DNA from: Paragemmobacter kunshanensis
Lineage (GTDB): Bacteria; Pseudomonadota; Alphaproteobacteria; Rhodobacterales; Rhodobacteraceae
Length of the DNA stretch: 64,000 bases
Assembly (NCBI RefSeq): GCF_011059185.1
Contig: NZ_JAALFE010000002.1
Span: forward strand, 62,001-126,000
Direction of reading: 5' to 3'
Shown here: positions 8,011 to 16,055 of the stretch, one piece after another
Layout: each line of letters begins with the position of its first letter
How positions within the stretch are numbered: the stretch's first letter is position 1
The notes under the pieces: model-generated
What the model saw: the letters and a program-made list of their open reading frames with translations, nothing else
Told to the model about the DNA's origin: nothing
Database searches by the model: none
Made by a program: the position numbers and the translations under genes

Positions 8011-9351
8011 TCAGACAGTATCGAGGTAGAGTTCGACCCTCTCGCTTTCGCTCAACTCGCCGATGTAATGCAGTTCCTGCCGCTTGGTCTGGATCAGGTT
8101 CTTGATCAGTTCGGGATGGATGAAGCGCGGCACGATGGTGCTGCGTTCCAGCGCCTCGATCGCGCCTTCCCAGCTGTCGGGGATCTGGGCCAGCCCCTCC
8201 AGCGCATAGGCATTGCCGGTGATCGGCGCAGGCGGTTCCATCGCCTGGGTGATCCCGTCCAGCGCCGCGCCAAGGATGGCGGCCAGCATCAGATAGGGGT
8301 TCACATCGCCCCCCGCCACACGATGCTCGATCCGGCGGGCCGAAGGGTTCCCCGCCGGGATCCGGATCGCGCCGGTGCGGTTCTCGTATCCCCAGCAGAT
8401 CGCCGTGGGCGCATGCTTGCCCGGCACCAGCCGTTCATAGCTGTTCTGATGCGGGGCAAAGATCAGCGTCGAGTCATGCATCGCGTTCAGGCAGCCCGCC
8501 ACGGCAGAGCGCAGCGTCGCCGTGCCCTTGGGGCCGCCCGAGTCGAACACGTTCTTTCCGTCTTCATCGATCAGGCTGAAATGCGTGTGCAGGCCGGACC
8601 CGGAATATTCCGGATAGGGTTTTGCCATGAAGCTTGCCGCGAACCCGTGCCGCCGTGCCAGACCCTTCACCAGCATCTTGAACAGCCAGGCATCATCCGC
8701 CGCGCGCAGCGGATCGTCGCAATGCATCAGGTTCACTTCGAACTGGCCAAGGCCGGTTTCCGACGTGGTCGTGTCGGCGGGAATGTCCATCGCCTCGCAG
8801 GCATCATAAAGGTCGGTGAAAAAGCTGTCGAAGGCATCCAGCGCCCGGATCGACAGCGTCTCCGCAGCCTTGCGCCGCTTGCCCGAGCGGGGGCTGGGCG
8901 GCACCTGCAGCGTCTTGCCGCTGTCGTCGATCAGGAAGAATTCCAGCTCCATCGCCACAACGGGCGTCAGGCCGCGCTCCTTGAACTTTTCCACCACCGC
9001 GCGCAGGGCGTGGCGGGGGTCGCCCTCATAGGGCAGGCCATTCTCGCGGAACATCCAGATCGGCAAAAGCGCCGTCGGCGCCTCCAGCCAGGGCATCGGC
9101 ATGAAGCCGCGCTCGGTCGGACGCAGGACGCCGTCCTGATCGCCCTGTTCAAAGACAAGCGGGCTGTCGTCGATATCCTCGCCCCAGATATCGAGGTTCA
9201 GGACAGAGAACGGGAACCGCGTCCCGTTCTTCACCACATTCTCCGCAAATCGCGCCGGAACGCGCTTGCCGCGCGCCTGACCGTTCAGGTCGACGGCGGC
9301 CACGCGGATCGTCCGCACGGCCGGATGCTTTCTCAGCCAATCCTTCATCAT
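8011..9351 (-). CDS. Glutamine synthetase family protein (gamma-glutamylpolyamine synthetase-like), copy 2
   Basis: This 446-residue GS-family ligase has MELEFFLIDD, GLGQFEVNLMHCDDP, HTHFSLIDEDG and NRTGAIRIPAGNPSARR, all GS catalytic-domain blocks. The start could be GTG 9354, ATG 9351 or ATG 9348; the first ATG was chosen. It lies just downstream of two ABC permease genes and upstream of the amidotransferase. Imported amine would thus meet two GS-like ligases. Two differing copies suggest two substrates or a heteromeric enzyme, which cannot be settled from sequence. Confidence 0.92.
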   Translation of the reverse strand: MMKDWLRKHPAVRTIRVAAVDLNGQARGKRVPARFAENVVKNGTRFPFSVLNLDIWGEDIDDSPLVFEQGDQDGVLRPTERGFMPMPWLEAPTALLPIWMFRENGLPYEGDPRHALRAVVEKFKERGLTPVVAMELEFFLIDDSGKTLQVPPSPRSGKRRKAAETLSIRALDAFDSFFTDLYDACEAMDIPADTTTSETGLGQFEVNLMHCDDPLRAADDAWLFKMLVKGLARRHGFAASFMAKPYPEYSGSGLHTHFSLIDEDGKNVFDSGGPKGTATLRSAVAGCLNAMHDSTLIFAPHQNSYERLVPGKHAPTAICWGYENRTGAIRIPAGNPSARRIEHRVAGGDVNPYLMLAAILGAALDGITQAMEPPAPITGNAYALEGLAQIPDSWEGAIEALERSTIVPRFIHPELIKNLIQTKRQELHYIGELSESERVELYLDTV

Positions 9352-9496
9352 CACTCTTCAGGCGGGGGGGCGTTCAGCCCGGCCCCGATCCTTCCCCTGT
9401 GTTTCGATCCCCTTCCAGCCAGGCCCCATGCCCGACGCCGCATCTTCGGCGGACCCGGGCGAACACTGCCCGAGGAATTTGATCAAATCCACGCTA

Positions 9497-10333
9497 CTAT
9501 CGGATCACCTGCAGACGCAAGCGGATTCTGCCGCGCAGGTTTGATGGCAGATGGCGGTTCAGGCGGCGGTTGATCAGGCCGAAGACCCAGATCAGGAGAA
9601 GCGTCAGGCAGATGAAGTAGAAGCCCACGATGGGGTAGGGGATGAAGGGGTTGAAGGTCTTGTCGGCGAAGAAATTCGCGTAGTAAAGCGCGTCCCCCTT
9701 CTGCTGGAACGCGGGAAAGCCCGAAAAGAAGACCAGCGTCGTGGCATGGAACAGGAAGATCGCCTCGTTCGTATAGGCAGGCCAGCCAAGGCGCAGCATG
9801 GTGGGCCACAGGATGCGCCGGAACCGCGGCCATCCGGTGATCCCATAGGCATCCGCCGCCTCGACATCGCCCTTCGGAACCGATTTCAGCGCGCCGTGGA
9901 AGATCTCGGCCGAATAGGCCGCCGTATTGAGGAACAGCACGAACAGCGCCCCCGCCCAGGCGCGCGTCGTCCAGGCCGTCTCGATGGTGATGCCAAGGAC
10001 GTTGATCCCCGCCTTGGGCAGAAGCACCAGCAGCTCATAGGCCAGAAAGAACTGGATGAAGAGCGGCGATCCCCGGAAGACGAAGATGAACCACTCCGCC
10101 GGCTTGCGCAGCCAGGGGTTTTGCGCGGCCTTGGCCAGGGCCAGCGCATTGGCCAGGACAAAGCCGAAGGCCAGGGCCAGCACGCCGAAATAGATGTTCC
10201 AGATCAGCCCCGATCCGATCAGCGTGAAATGCTGGCACAGCGTATAGTCGGAACGCGGCAGCAACCGCTCGCCGATCCCGATGGAGCGCAGGCCATAGGC
10301 CTGGATGGTCTCGAGGCAGGTCATCGGTTCCAT
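9497..10333 (-). CDS. Amino-acid/amine ABC transporter permease (HisM-type)
   Basis: This inner-membrane permease of about 278 residues belongs to the polar amino-acid uptake family. It has several hydrophobic segments and the EAA loop (EVEAADAYGITGWPRFRRILWP in the family pattern EAA---G), where the ATPase docks. The chosen start, ATG 10333, lies 1 bp after the stop of the upstream permease; ATG 10324 is a close alternative with AGGA ahead of it. A longer reading from 10384 would overlap the neighbour and has no family support. It forms a heterodimeric pore with the HisQ-type partner. Confidence 0.92.
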   Translation of the reverse strand: MEPMTCLETIQAYGLRSIGIGERLLPRSDYTLCQHFTLIGSGLIWNIYFGVLALAFGFVLANALALAKAAQNPWLRKPAEWFIFVFRGSPLFIQFFLAYELLVLLPKAGINVLGITIETAWTTRAWAGALFVLFLNTAAYSAEIFHGALKSVPKGDVEAADAYGITGWPRFRRILWPTMLRLGWPAYTNEAIFLFHATTLVFFSGFPAFQQKGDALYYANFFADKTFNPFIPYPIVGFYFICLTLLLIWVFGLINRRLNRHLPSNLRGRIRLRLQVIR

Positions 10334-10334
10334 C

Positions 10335-11219
10335 CTATGCCCCCGCCTTGCGCAATTGCTCGCCGCCCAGCGTGGCCTGCCCATGCGACAGGCGCTGCGT
10401 CAGGCCTGCCAGCACCACTTCGGACAGGCGGGTGAAGGCCAGATAGAAAACCAGCAGCCCCAGGAAATAGAACACCCGCCAGTCGCCATGCGGATAGGGG
10501 TTGTTGCCCGATGTCTTGGCACTGCCCAATTCGCGCGCCCAATAGACGATGTCCTGTATCCCCAGCAGGAACAGCAAAGGCGTCGCCTTGATCAGGATCA
10601 GCCACAGGTTCGACAGGCCCGGCAGGGCATAGACCCACATCTGCGGCACCAGAACGCGGCGGAAGACCTGGCGTGGCGTCATGCCATAGGCTTCCGCCGT
10701 TTCAAGCTGTGCGCGCGGCACGGCCTGCATCGCGCCATAAAGGACATTGGCCGCAAAGGCCCCGAAGACCAGTGCAAAGGTAAAGACGGCCAGCGCAAAG
10801 GCATAGGCCGAATGCCAGATCGCGGCCGAGCTGGCCAAGGGCACCTTGGCCGCCGCGCAGACGTTGAATTCCGTGCCGTTCCAGACCGGCTGGCCCAGAT
10901 CATCGCAGACGAACAGATGCTTGGCCCATTCGATCCCCTGATCCAGCGCGATCACGAAGAACAGGAAATAGACGATATCCGGCACGCCCCGCACGGCGGC
11001 GATATATCCCCGCCCGATCAGCGACACCGGCAGAAAGGGCGACCGCGCCGCCATCGCACCGCCGAACCCGAAGGCCAGCGCCACGGGCGCGGTCACCGCC
11101 AGCAACATCAGGACCGTGGCGAATGACCAATAGAACCTGAAATGCGTCCCTGTGGTCAGGTAGCAGCTCAGCCAGCTCAGGCCGGACAATTGGCTGGGAT
11201 CGGCGCAATATTCGAACAT
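10335..11219 (-). CDS. Amino-acid/amine ABC transporter permease (HisQ-type)
   Basis: The 294-residue inner-membrane permease has an N-terminal periplasmic insertion after the first helices, including the stretch around FVCDDLGQPVWNG. The conserved EAA loop is ETAEAYGMTPRQVFRRVLVPQ. It is longer than minimal HisQ proteins because of this insertion. It is followed 1 bp later by the HisM-type gene and preceded by the substrate-binding protein, from which a strong intercistronic stem-loop separates it. The four transporter genes lie in the order ATPase, binding protein, HisQ, HisM. Confidence 0.92.
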   Translation of the reverse strand: MFEYCADPSQLSGLSWLSCYLTTGTHFRFYWSFATVLMLLAVTAPVALAFGFGGAMAARSPFLPVSLIGRGYIAAVRGVPDIVYFLFFVIALDQGIEWAKHLFVCDDLGQPVWNGTEFNVCAAAKVPLASSAAIWHSAYAFALAVFTFALVFGAFAANVLYGAMQAVPRAQLETAEAYGMTPRQVFRRVLVPQMWVYALPGLSNLWLILIKATPLLFLLGIQDIVYWARELGSAKTSGNNPYPHGDWRVFYFLGLLVFYLAFTRLSEVVLAGLTQRLSHGQATLGGEQLRKAGA

Positions 11220-11220
11220 G

Positions 11221-11256
11221 GGAAAGGGCGGGGCGGCCCGGGGGCCGCCCCTTTCC
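11221..11256 (-). terminator. Intercistronic stem-loop between binding-protein and permease genes
   Basis: A GC stem GGGGCGGCC / GGCCGCCCC (11230-11238 and 11243-11251) is extended by GGAAAG / CTTTCC at its outer ends (11221-11226 and 11251-11256). It sits between the stop of the binding protein and the start of the permease. In ABC operons such hairpins typically attenuate or stabilise mRNA so that the binding protein is made in excess. Confidence 0.75.
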
Positions 11257-11259
11257 GGA

Positions 11260-11991
11260 TCAGAAGGTCACGGCTTCGGGGCCGAACCACTTGGTGATCA
11301 TGGCGTTCAGGCTGCCATCATCCTTCATCGACTGGATCGCCGCGTTCATCTTTTCCTTCAGCTCGGTATCGGTTTCCCGCAGGCCGATGCCCACACCGCC
11401 GCCCAGCTGCACTTCATTGGCCAGCAGCACCAGTTCGCCATTCGAATCCGCGGCGATCGGGGCCAGATAGTCCTTGTCGGCGAAGACGGCATCCGCTTCG
11501 CCGTTCTTCACGGCGGCCACGGTTTCATCCGGCGTCGCGAATTCCAGCAGCGTCGCGCCCGATTCCGCCACATAGCCTGCCTGGATCGTGCCGGTCTGGG
11601 CCGCCACCACCGCGCCTTCGCCGGTATTGGCCTCGGCCGTCAGCGCCAGATAGGCCGAAGAGGCCGGGGGAATGTAGTTCTGCGAAAAGTCGATGACCTC
11701 TTCCCGCTCATCGGTGATCGACATGCCGGCCATGATCATGTCGTAGTTGCCCGATTGCAGGTTCGGGATGATCGAATCCCATGCGTTCTGCACGAATTCG
11801 CAGTTCAGCGAGGCACGCTTGCACAGTTCATTGCCAAGCTCGATCTCGTAGCCCGTCAGTTCGCCGGTGGCCTGGTCGATATAGTTGTAGGGCTCATAGG
11901 CGCCCTCGGTGCCGATCCGCACCACGTCCTGCGCCAGCGCGGCGCCCGCAGTCAGCGCCATCAGCGCGGTGGCAAGCATCATCTTTTTCAT
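11260..11991 (-). CDS. Periplasmic substrate-binding protein, polar amino-acid/amine type
   Basis: The 243-residue protein has a Sec signal peptide (MKKMMLATALMALTAGAALA, cleaved before QDVV). It then has the SBP family-3 fold: IGTEGAYEPYNYID at the N-lobe, GYEIELGNELCKRA, and DMIMAGMSITDEREEVIDFS. Lysine/arginine/ornithine- and histidine-binding proteins look like this, so a cationic amino acid or amine is likely. Its position next to GS-like ligases and an amine oxidase suggests the ligand is the amine they process. Confidence 0.93.
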   Translation of the reverse strand: MKKMMLATALMALTAGAALAQDVVRIGTEGAYEPYNYIDQATGELTGYEIELGNELCKRASLNCEFVQNAWDSIIPNLQSGNYDMIMAGMSITDEREEVIDFSQNYIPPASSAYLALTAEANTGEGAVVAAQTGTIQAGYVAESGATLLEFATPDETVAAVKNGEADAVFADKDYLAPIAADSNGELVLLANEVQLGGGVGIGLRETDTELKEKMNAAIQSMKDDGSLNAMITKWFGPEAVTF

Positions 11992-12035
11992 CGGTATCTC
12001 CCTCGGGTTGATGCAATCTTGTTCTTGTCCGGCGC

Positions 12036-12815
12036 TCAGGCCGTGGCGGAAAGGAACCCGCGCAGACGTTCGGTCTGCGGGTTTCCGAAAAGCCGGTCGG
12101 GCGGACCCTCTTCCTCGATCCTGCCCTGATGCAGGAAGATGACATGGTCCGACACATCGGCCGCAAGCCGCATGTCATGCGTGACAAGGATCATCGTGCG
12201 CCCCTCATCGGCCAGCGCCTTGATGACCTTCACCACTTCCTGCTCCAGTTCCGGGTCCAGCGCGCTGGTCGGCTCATCGAACAAAAGCGCGCGCGGCTCC
12301 ATGCACAGCGCCCGCGCAATCGCGGCACGCTGCTGCTGCCCGCCCGAAAGCTGCGCGGGCCAGGCATCGCATTTCTCGACGATCCCCACCTTGGCCAGAT
12401 AGGCGCGGGCCTTTTCCTCCACCTCTTTCGGATCGCGACGCAGCACCGTCACCGGGGCCTCCATCACGTTCTGCAGGATGGTCATGTGCGACCACAGGTT
12501 GAACTGCTGGAACACCATCGAAAGATTCGTGCGCATCCGCATCACCTGCGCCTTGTCGGCGGGGTGGCGGTTGTGGCCCGTCCCCTTCCAGCGCACGGCC
12601 TCGCCCTCGAACTCGATCTCGCCGTCCTGGCTTTCCTCCAGCATGTTGCAGCAGCGCAGCAGGGTGGATTTCCCCGAACCCGAAGACCCGATGAGCGAGA
12701 CGACATGCCCGCGCGGCGCGACCAGATCCACCCCCTTCAGCACTTCAAGCTGGCCATAGCTCTTGTGCAGGTTGCGGATGCGGATGACAGGCGTATCGGG
12801 GCTGGGATTGGTCAC
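12036..12815 (-). CDS. ABC transporter ATP-binding protein (HisP/GlnQ-type)
   Basis: The 259-residue ATPase has Walker A GSSGSGKST, Q-loop VFQQFNLW, signature LSGGQQQR, Walker B LLFDEPTSALDPE and the H-loop VTHDM. It energises the neighbouring HisQ/HisM pore. The start is GTG at 12815, since no ATG lies between the beginning of homology (VIRIRNLHKSYGQ) and upstream; the ribosome binding site is poor. The frame stays open to 13079, but that extension has no family resemblance and overlaps the gene upstream. Confidence 0.92.
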   Translation of the reverse strand: MTNPSPDTPVIRIRNLHKSYGQLEVLKGVDLVAPRGHVVSLIGSSGSGKSTLLRCCNMLEESQDGEIEFEGEAVRWKGTGHNRHPADKAQVMRMRTNLSMVFQQFNLWSHMTILQNVMEAPVTVLRRDPKEVEEKARAYLAKVGIVEKCDAWPAQLSGGQQQRAAIARALCMEPRALLFDEPTSALDPELEQEVVKVIKALADEGRTMILVTHDMRLAADVSDHVIFLHQGRIEEEGPPDRLFGNPQTERLRGFLSATA

Positions 12816-12918
12816 GTGGCTCGTCGCACTGTTGAACTTGGTTGCCGAGTAAGGCGCATCATCCGGGGCAATGCAACGTCCTTTCGGTATAGGTCCCCCC
12901 GGATCGCCGCCGATTTGA

Positions 12919-13686
12919 TCAGTTCGCCTTTCCGATCTGCTCAGGCGTGGGCGGAATGGGAACGGCCAGATAATCGGCCGCCGGGATCGTGACCAGGCCG
13001 CGCAGGCGCAGCGCCGCGCGATCCGCCGCCGACAGCCGCTCGATGGCCGTGGCGATGGCGTCGTGGATCGCCCCGGCATCGCGGCCCCGGGCGGTGATAT
13101 AGGGCAGGGCCGGGGTGGGATCGGTCGCCCCGACCACTTTCACGCCCGAGACATCCTCGAATTCCGAAATCAGCGCCCAGGTCAGCGCGTCGATAGCGGC
13201 AAGGTCGGCCCGCCCTTCCGCCACCGCCTGAAACGAGGCGCGATGCGATCCGGTCTCCGGCCCCGGCAGAAGGCGGATGCCCTTTGCTGCCGCATGGTTG
13301 ATCGGCGCCGCCCAGCCCGATTGCGACATCCCGTCGTTATAGGCGAGCCGCGCCCCGTCAAAACCCGCCAGATCTGCGCGCGGATCGTCAGCCCGCGCGA
13401 TCAGGACGGATCGGTAATATCCCGGCGGGCAGCCCGCATTCCCGAAATCCGGCGTGCCCACCAGTTCCACCCGCCCATGTAGCCGAGCCCGATAGGGAAA
13501 ACCGCAGGTCTGCGACAGGATCAGATCCGGATCCTCCCATTGCGGCATCAAGACCGCATCGCCCCGCCGCAACCCTTCGGGCGCCTCCAGGCCGCGCGCC
13601 GCCAGTTCGGCGCGGATCAGCGCCCAATAGCGATCCGTCGCGGCCCGCAATTCCGGGCGGTCATACATCGGCAAGGACGCGATCAT
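12919..13686 (-). CDS. PhnD-like phosphate/phosphite/phosphonate substrate-binding-domain protein without signal peptide
   Basis: The 255-residue protein has the PhnD-type periplasmic-binding fold: SLPMYDRPELRAATDRYW, YRSVLIARADDPRADLAG and GSHRASFQAVAEGRADLAAID. It has no N-terminal signal peptide, so export is not evident. Its ATG overlaps the TGA of the TerB-like gene by 4 bases (ATGA), so the two are translationally coupled. It lies 103 bp upstream of the amine transporter ATPase. A solute-sensing role in the cytoplasm is possible, and the ligand is unknown. Confidence 0.82.
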   Translation of the reverse strand: MIASLPMYDRPELRAATDRYWALIRAELAARGLEAPEGLRRGDAVLMPQWEDPDLILSQTCGFPYRARLHGRVELVGTPDFGNAGCPPGYYRSVLIARADDPRADLAGFDGARLAYNDGMSQSGWAAPINHAAAKGIRLLPGPETGSHRASFQAVAEGRADLAAIDALTWALISEFEDVSGVKVVGATDPTPALPYITARGRDAGAIHDAIATAIERLSAADRAALRLRGLVTIPAADYLAVPIPPTPEQIGKAN

Positions 13687-14132
13687 CCCCGCGCGGCCCC
13701 GCGTTCGGCCCGCTGCCGCGCCAGCCCCGATTCCACATCCGTCAAGCCAAGCAGCGAGGCGACCATGCGCAGCAACCGGTCCTCTTCGGCATCGCGCACC
13801 CCATCGGCCAGCGCCACGCGCCACAGCGCCTCCATCAGCGCGGCCCGGTCTTCCAGAGCGGTGGCCGATTTCAGCGCGCGGGTGAAGCGCACCGTATCGG
13901 GGGCCACGGATTCAAGCTCTTCGGCCTCGGCCCGCAGCCTTGCCACCTCAAAGGGGCCAAGGCCGTGGCGGGCCATCAGGATGCGGTCGATCCGTTCCAC
14001 CTCTTCGGCGGAATAAAGGCCATCTGTCTTTGCCACCCGCACCAGCAGCGCCGCGAGCGCCAGGCGCGCATCGGGTTCAGTCAGGCGGGCGGGTTCGGGG
14101 GCGCTCAGCGCGCGCAGGATCGCTTGCAACAT
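13683..14132 (-). CDS. TerB-family (tellurite resistance-like) protein
   Basis: This 149-residue all-helical cytoplasmic protein has the TerB-like pattern LALAALLVRVAKTDGLYSAEE near the N-terminus and a second acidic repeat, WRVALADGVRDAEEDRLL. The paired D-G acidic segments are the metal-binding-like positions of the fold. No other ter genes are nearby, so a direct role in tellurite resistance is not supported. It is coupled to the PhnD-like gene by an ATGA overlap. Confidence 0.85.
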   Translation of the reverse strand: MLQAILRALSAPEPARLTEPDARLALAALLVRVAKTDGLYSAEEVERIDRILMARHGLGPFEVARLRAEAEELESVAPDTVRFTRALKSATALEDRAALMEALWRVALADGVRDAEEDRLLRMVASLLGLTDVESGLARQRAERGAARG

Positions 14133-14178
14133 GGTCAGGACATTATCATTCGCCGCGCCTGCGGCAAGACATGGCGCT

Positions 14179-15075
14179 TCACGCTTCGGGGATGGCGATG
14201 CGCCCGTCCGACAGGGGCACTGCCGCGCCGCGGATGCGGACGGCGCGGATCGCGCCTGCCGCCACCTCCACCGTCATCCACAGGTCCGAGGCGCGCCCCA
14301 TCTCCACCCCCTGCCGCAGATGGAACCGCGTCTCGCCGTCCCGCAGCGCCCCGCTGGCCATAAGCTGCGCCGCAAGGATCGCCGTGGCGGAGCCGGTCGC
14401 CGGATCCTCCGGTATCCCCGCCGTGGGCGAAAACATCCGCGCCCGGAAATCGCAATCCGCGCCGGGGGTATAGAGATAGGCGCTGTCCACCCCCGCCGCC
14501 GCCATCACCGCATCCCAATGCGGCTGCATCGGCCCTGCCCGTGCCAGCACGTCCAGCGATGCCACCGGCACATAAAGGAACCTCGGCCCACCCTGCCAGA
14601 TGCCGGGGCGATGCGCGCCAAAGCCGATCTCCCCCGCCGCCAGCCCCAGCGCATCGGCCAGCGCCCCATGCACCCGCCCCTCCGTCCCGTGCGGGATCAC
14701 GGGCGCGGTGAACTCCGCTTCCGTCACGCCGCCGCGCCGCCAGACGGTGACAGGCACCAGCCCCGCCTCCTCCTCCAGCACCAGATGCGCCTCGAAATCC
14801 CCCGGTCCCGCATCCATCCCGGCCAGCAGCACCGCGCAGCCGATGGTGGGATGCCCCGCGAAGGGAATCTCCGCCGTCGGAAAGAAGATGCGCACCCGCG
14901 CCCGATGCGCCGCATTGCGCGGGGCCATCACGAAGATCGTCTCCGACAGGTTGAACTCCCGCGCGATGGTCTGCATCTGCGCCGTGGTCAACCCATCCGC
15001 CCCCAGCACCACCGCCAGCGGATTGCCCGTGAAGGGGCGCGCGGTGAAGACGTCCAGCGTGCGGAATTCAAGCAT
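14179..15075 (-). CDS. PhzF-family phenazine-biosynthesis-like isomerase
   Basis: The 298-residue protein has the family signatures FTARPFTGNPLAVVL at the N-terminus and IPFAGHPTIGCA, plus a repeated late GIPEDPATGSATA. PhzF enzymes are two-domain, diaminopimelate-epimerase-like isomerases. No other phenazine genes are here, so the natural substrate is unknown. The start ATG at 15075 gives MLEFRTLDVFTARP and overlaps the end of rlmJ by 8 bases; the open frame up to 15129 lies inside rlmJ and is not used. Confidence 0.93.
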   Translation of the reverse strand: MLEFRTLDVFTARPFTGNPLAVVLGADGLTTAQMQTIAREFNLSETIFVMAPRNAAHRARVRIFFPTAEIPFAGHPTIGCAVLLAGMDAGPGDFEAHLVLEEEAGLVPVTVWRRGGVTEAEFTAPVIPHGTEGRVHGALADALGLAAGEIGFGAHRPGIWQGGPRFLYVPVASLDVLARAGPMQPHWDAVMAAAGVDSAYLYTPGADCDFRARMFSPTAGIPEDPATGSATAILAAQLMASGALRDGETRFHLRQGVEMGRASDLWMTVEVAAGAIRAVRIRGAAVPLSDGRIAIPEA

Positions 15076-15853
15076 CGCCCAACCCCCCGAACAGCGCATC
15101 CAGCCGCGCGCATTCCGCCTCAACCCCATAGGGCGGATTCAGCATCCACATTCCCGATCCAACCATGCGATGCCCCTCCCGCGCAGGCGGGAAACGCACT
15201 TCATGCCGCAGCGCCCCGGGATGCGCCGCCATCAGGGCGCGCAGCATCCCCTCATGCAGGCCATCCGTCAGGATCGGATACCACAGCGCGATGATCCCCA
15301 CATTCCACTTCCGCGCCACCTGGCCGATGACCTTCGGGATCGTCTGATACTCCGCCTTCACCTCATAGGAGGGGTCGATCAGCAGCATCCCCCGGCGCGG
15401 GGTGGGCGGCGTGATCGCCAGCGCCATCTCGAACCCGTCGCGCTTTTGCACATGCGCCCCCCAGGGGGCCAGCAGCGCCGCCAGCGCCGCATGTTCCTGC
15501 GGATGCAACTCCGCCAGATGCATCACATCGCCCTCGCGCAGCCCCATCGCCGCCAGCAAGGGCGATCCCGGATAGGCCCGCGGCCCATGCATCGCCCGAA
15601 CCCCCGCCAGCGAACGCCGGTAGGGATGATCGGCGGGAAACCCCGCCTCCAGCCGCGCGATGCCCTGCGCCGCCTCGCCCGTCTTTTCCGCCTCGGCCCC
15701 GCCAAGGTCGTAAAGCCCGCGCCCGGAATGGGTTTCGATATAGCTGAGCGGCTTGTCCTTCTGCGTCAGATAGTCCAGCACCCATGCCAGAAGCGCGTGC
15801 TTCTGCACATCGGCCAGGTTTCCCGCGTGATAGCTGTGCTGATAGGAAAGCAT
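15068..15853 (-). CDS. rlmJ: 23S rRNA (adenine(2030)-N6)-methyltransferase RlmJ
   Basis: The 261-residue enzyme methylates A2030 of 23S rRNA using S-adenosylmethionine. Signatures are the start MLSYQHSYHAGNLADVQKH, ETHSGRGLYDL (SAM-binding), the catalytic motif LLIDPSYE and the late GSGMWMLNPPYG. The start at 15853 matches the conserved family N-terminus; the frame remains open further upstream without homology. It overlaps the start of the PhzF-like gene by 8 bp. Confidence 0.95.
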   Translation of the reverse strand: MLSYQHSYHAGNLADVQKHALLAWVLDYLTQKDKPLSYIETHSGRGLYDLGGAEAEKTGEAAQGIARLEAGFPADHPYRRSLAGVRAMHGPRAYPGSPLLAAMGLREGDVMHLAELHPQEHAALAALLAPWGAHVQKRDGFEMALAITPPTPRRGMLLIDPSYEVKAEYQTIPKVIGQVARKWNVGIIALWYPILTDGLHEGMLRALMAAHPGALRHEVRFPPAREGHRMVGSGMWMLNPPYGVEAECARLDALFGGLGDA

Positions 15854-15939
15854 TCCCCCGCCTAACCCGGAACCCCGCCGCTCTGCAACGCCCCTGCGCT
15901 GGGCGGGCATCCGAGGATCGAGATCGTCCGGCCGGACAG

Positions 15940-16055
15940 GCGTTTCCTGACGCAGGAAACGCGCCGGAATTTGACGCAAATTCCGGTCCCCGACCGCCGC
16001 TCTGACAGCGTTTTCTGCGTGCAGAAAACGACGCGAAATCTGCGTCAGATTTCGC
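15940..16055. repeat. Cluster of four short-loop inverted repeats next to pyrG stop
   Basis: Four hairpins with 10-bp stems occur in a row: 15940-15949/15953-15962 (GCGTTTCCTG arms), 15964-15973/15977-15986 (CCGGAATTTG arms), 16009-16018/16021-16030 (CGTTTTCTGC arms) and 16033-16042/16046-16055 (GCGAAATCTG arms). Loops are only 2-3 bases (ACG, ACG, GT, CGT). The last arm ends exactly where the pyrG stop codon begins. The architecture matches the clusters at 3061, 7932 and 18739 although the arm sequences differ. Confidence 0.9.

Noticed and set aside
12815-13079. Extension of the ABC ATPase to 13079.
   Set aside because: The added residues overlap the PhnD-like gene and lack family resemblance; GTG 12815 is where homology begins.
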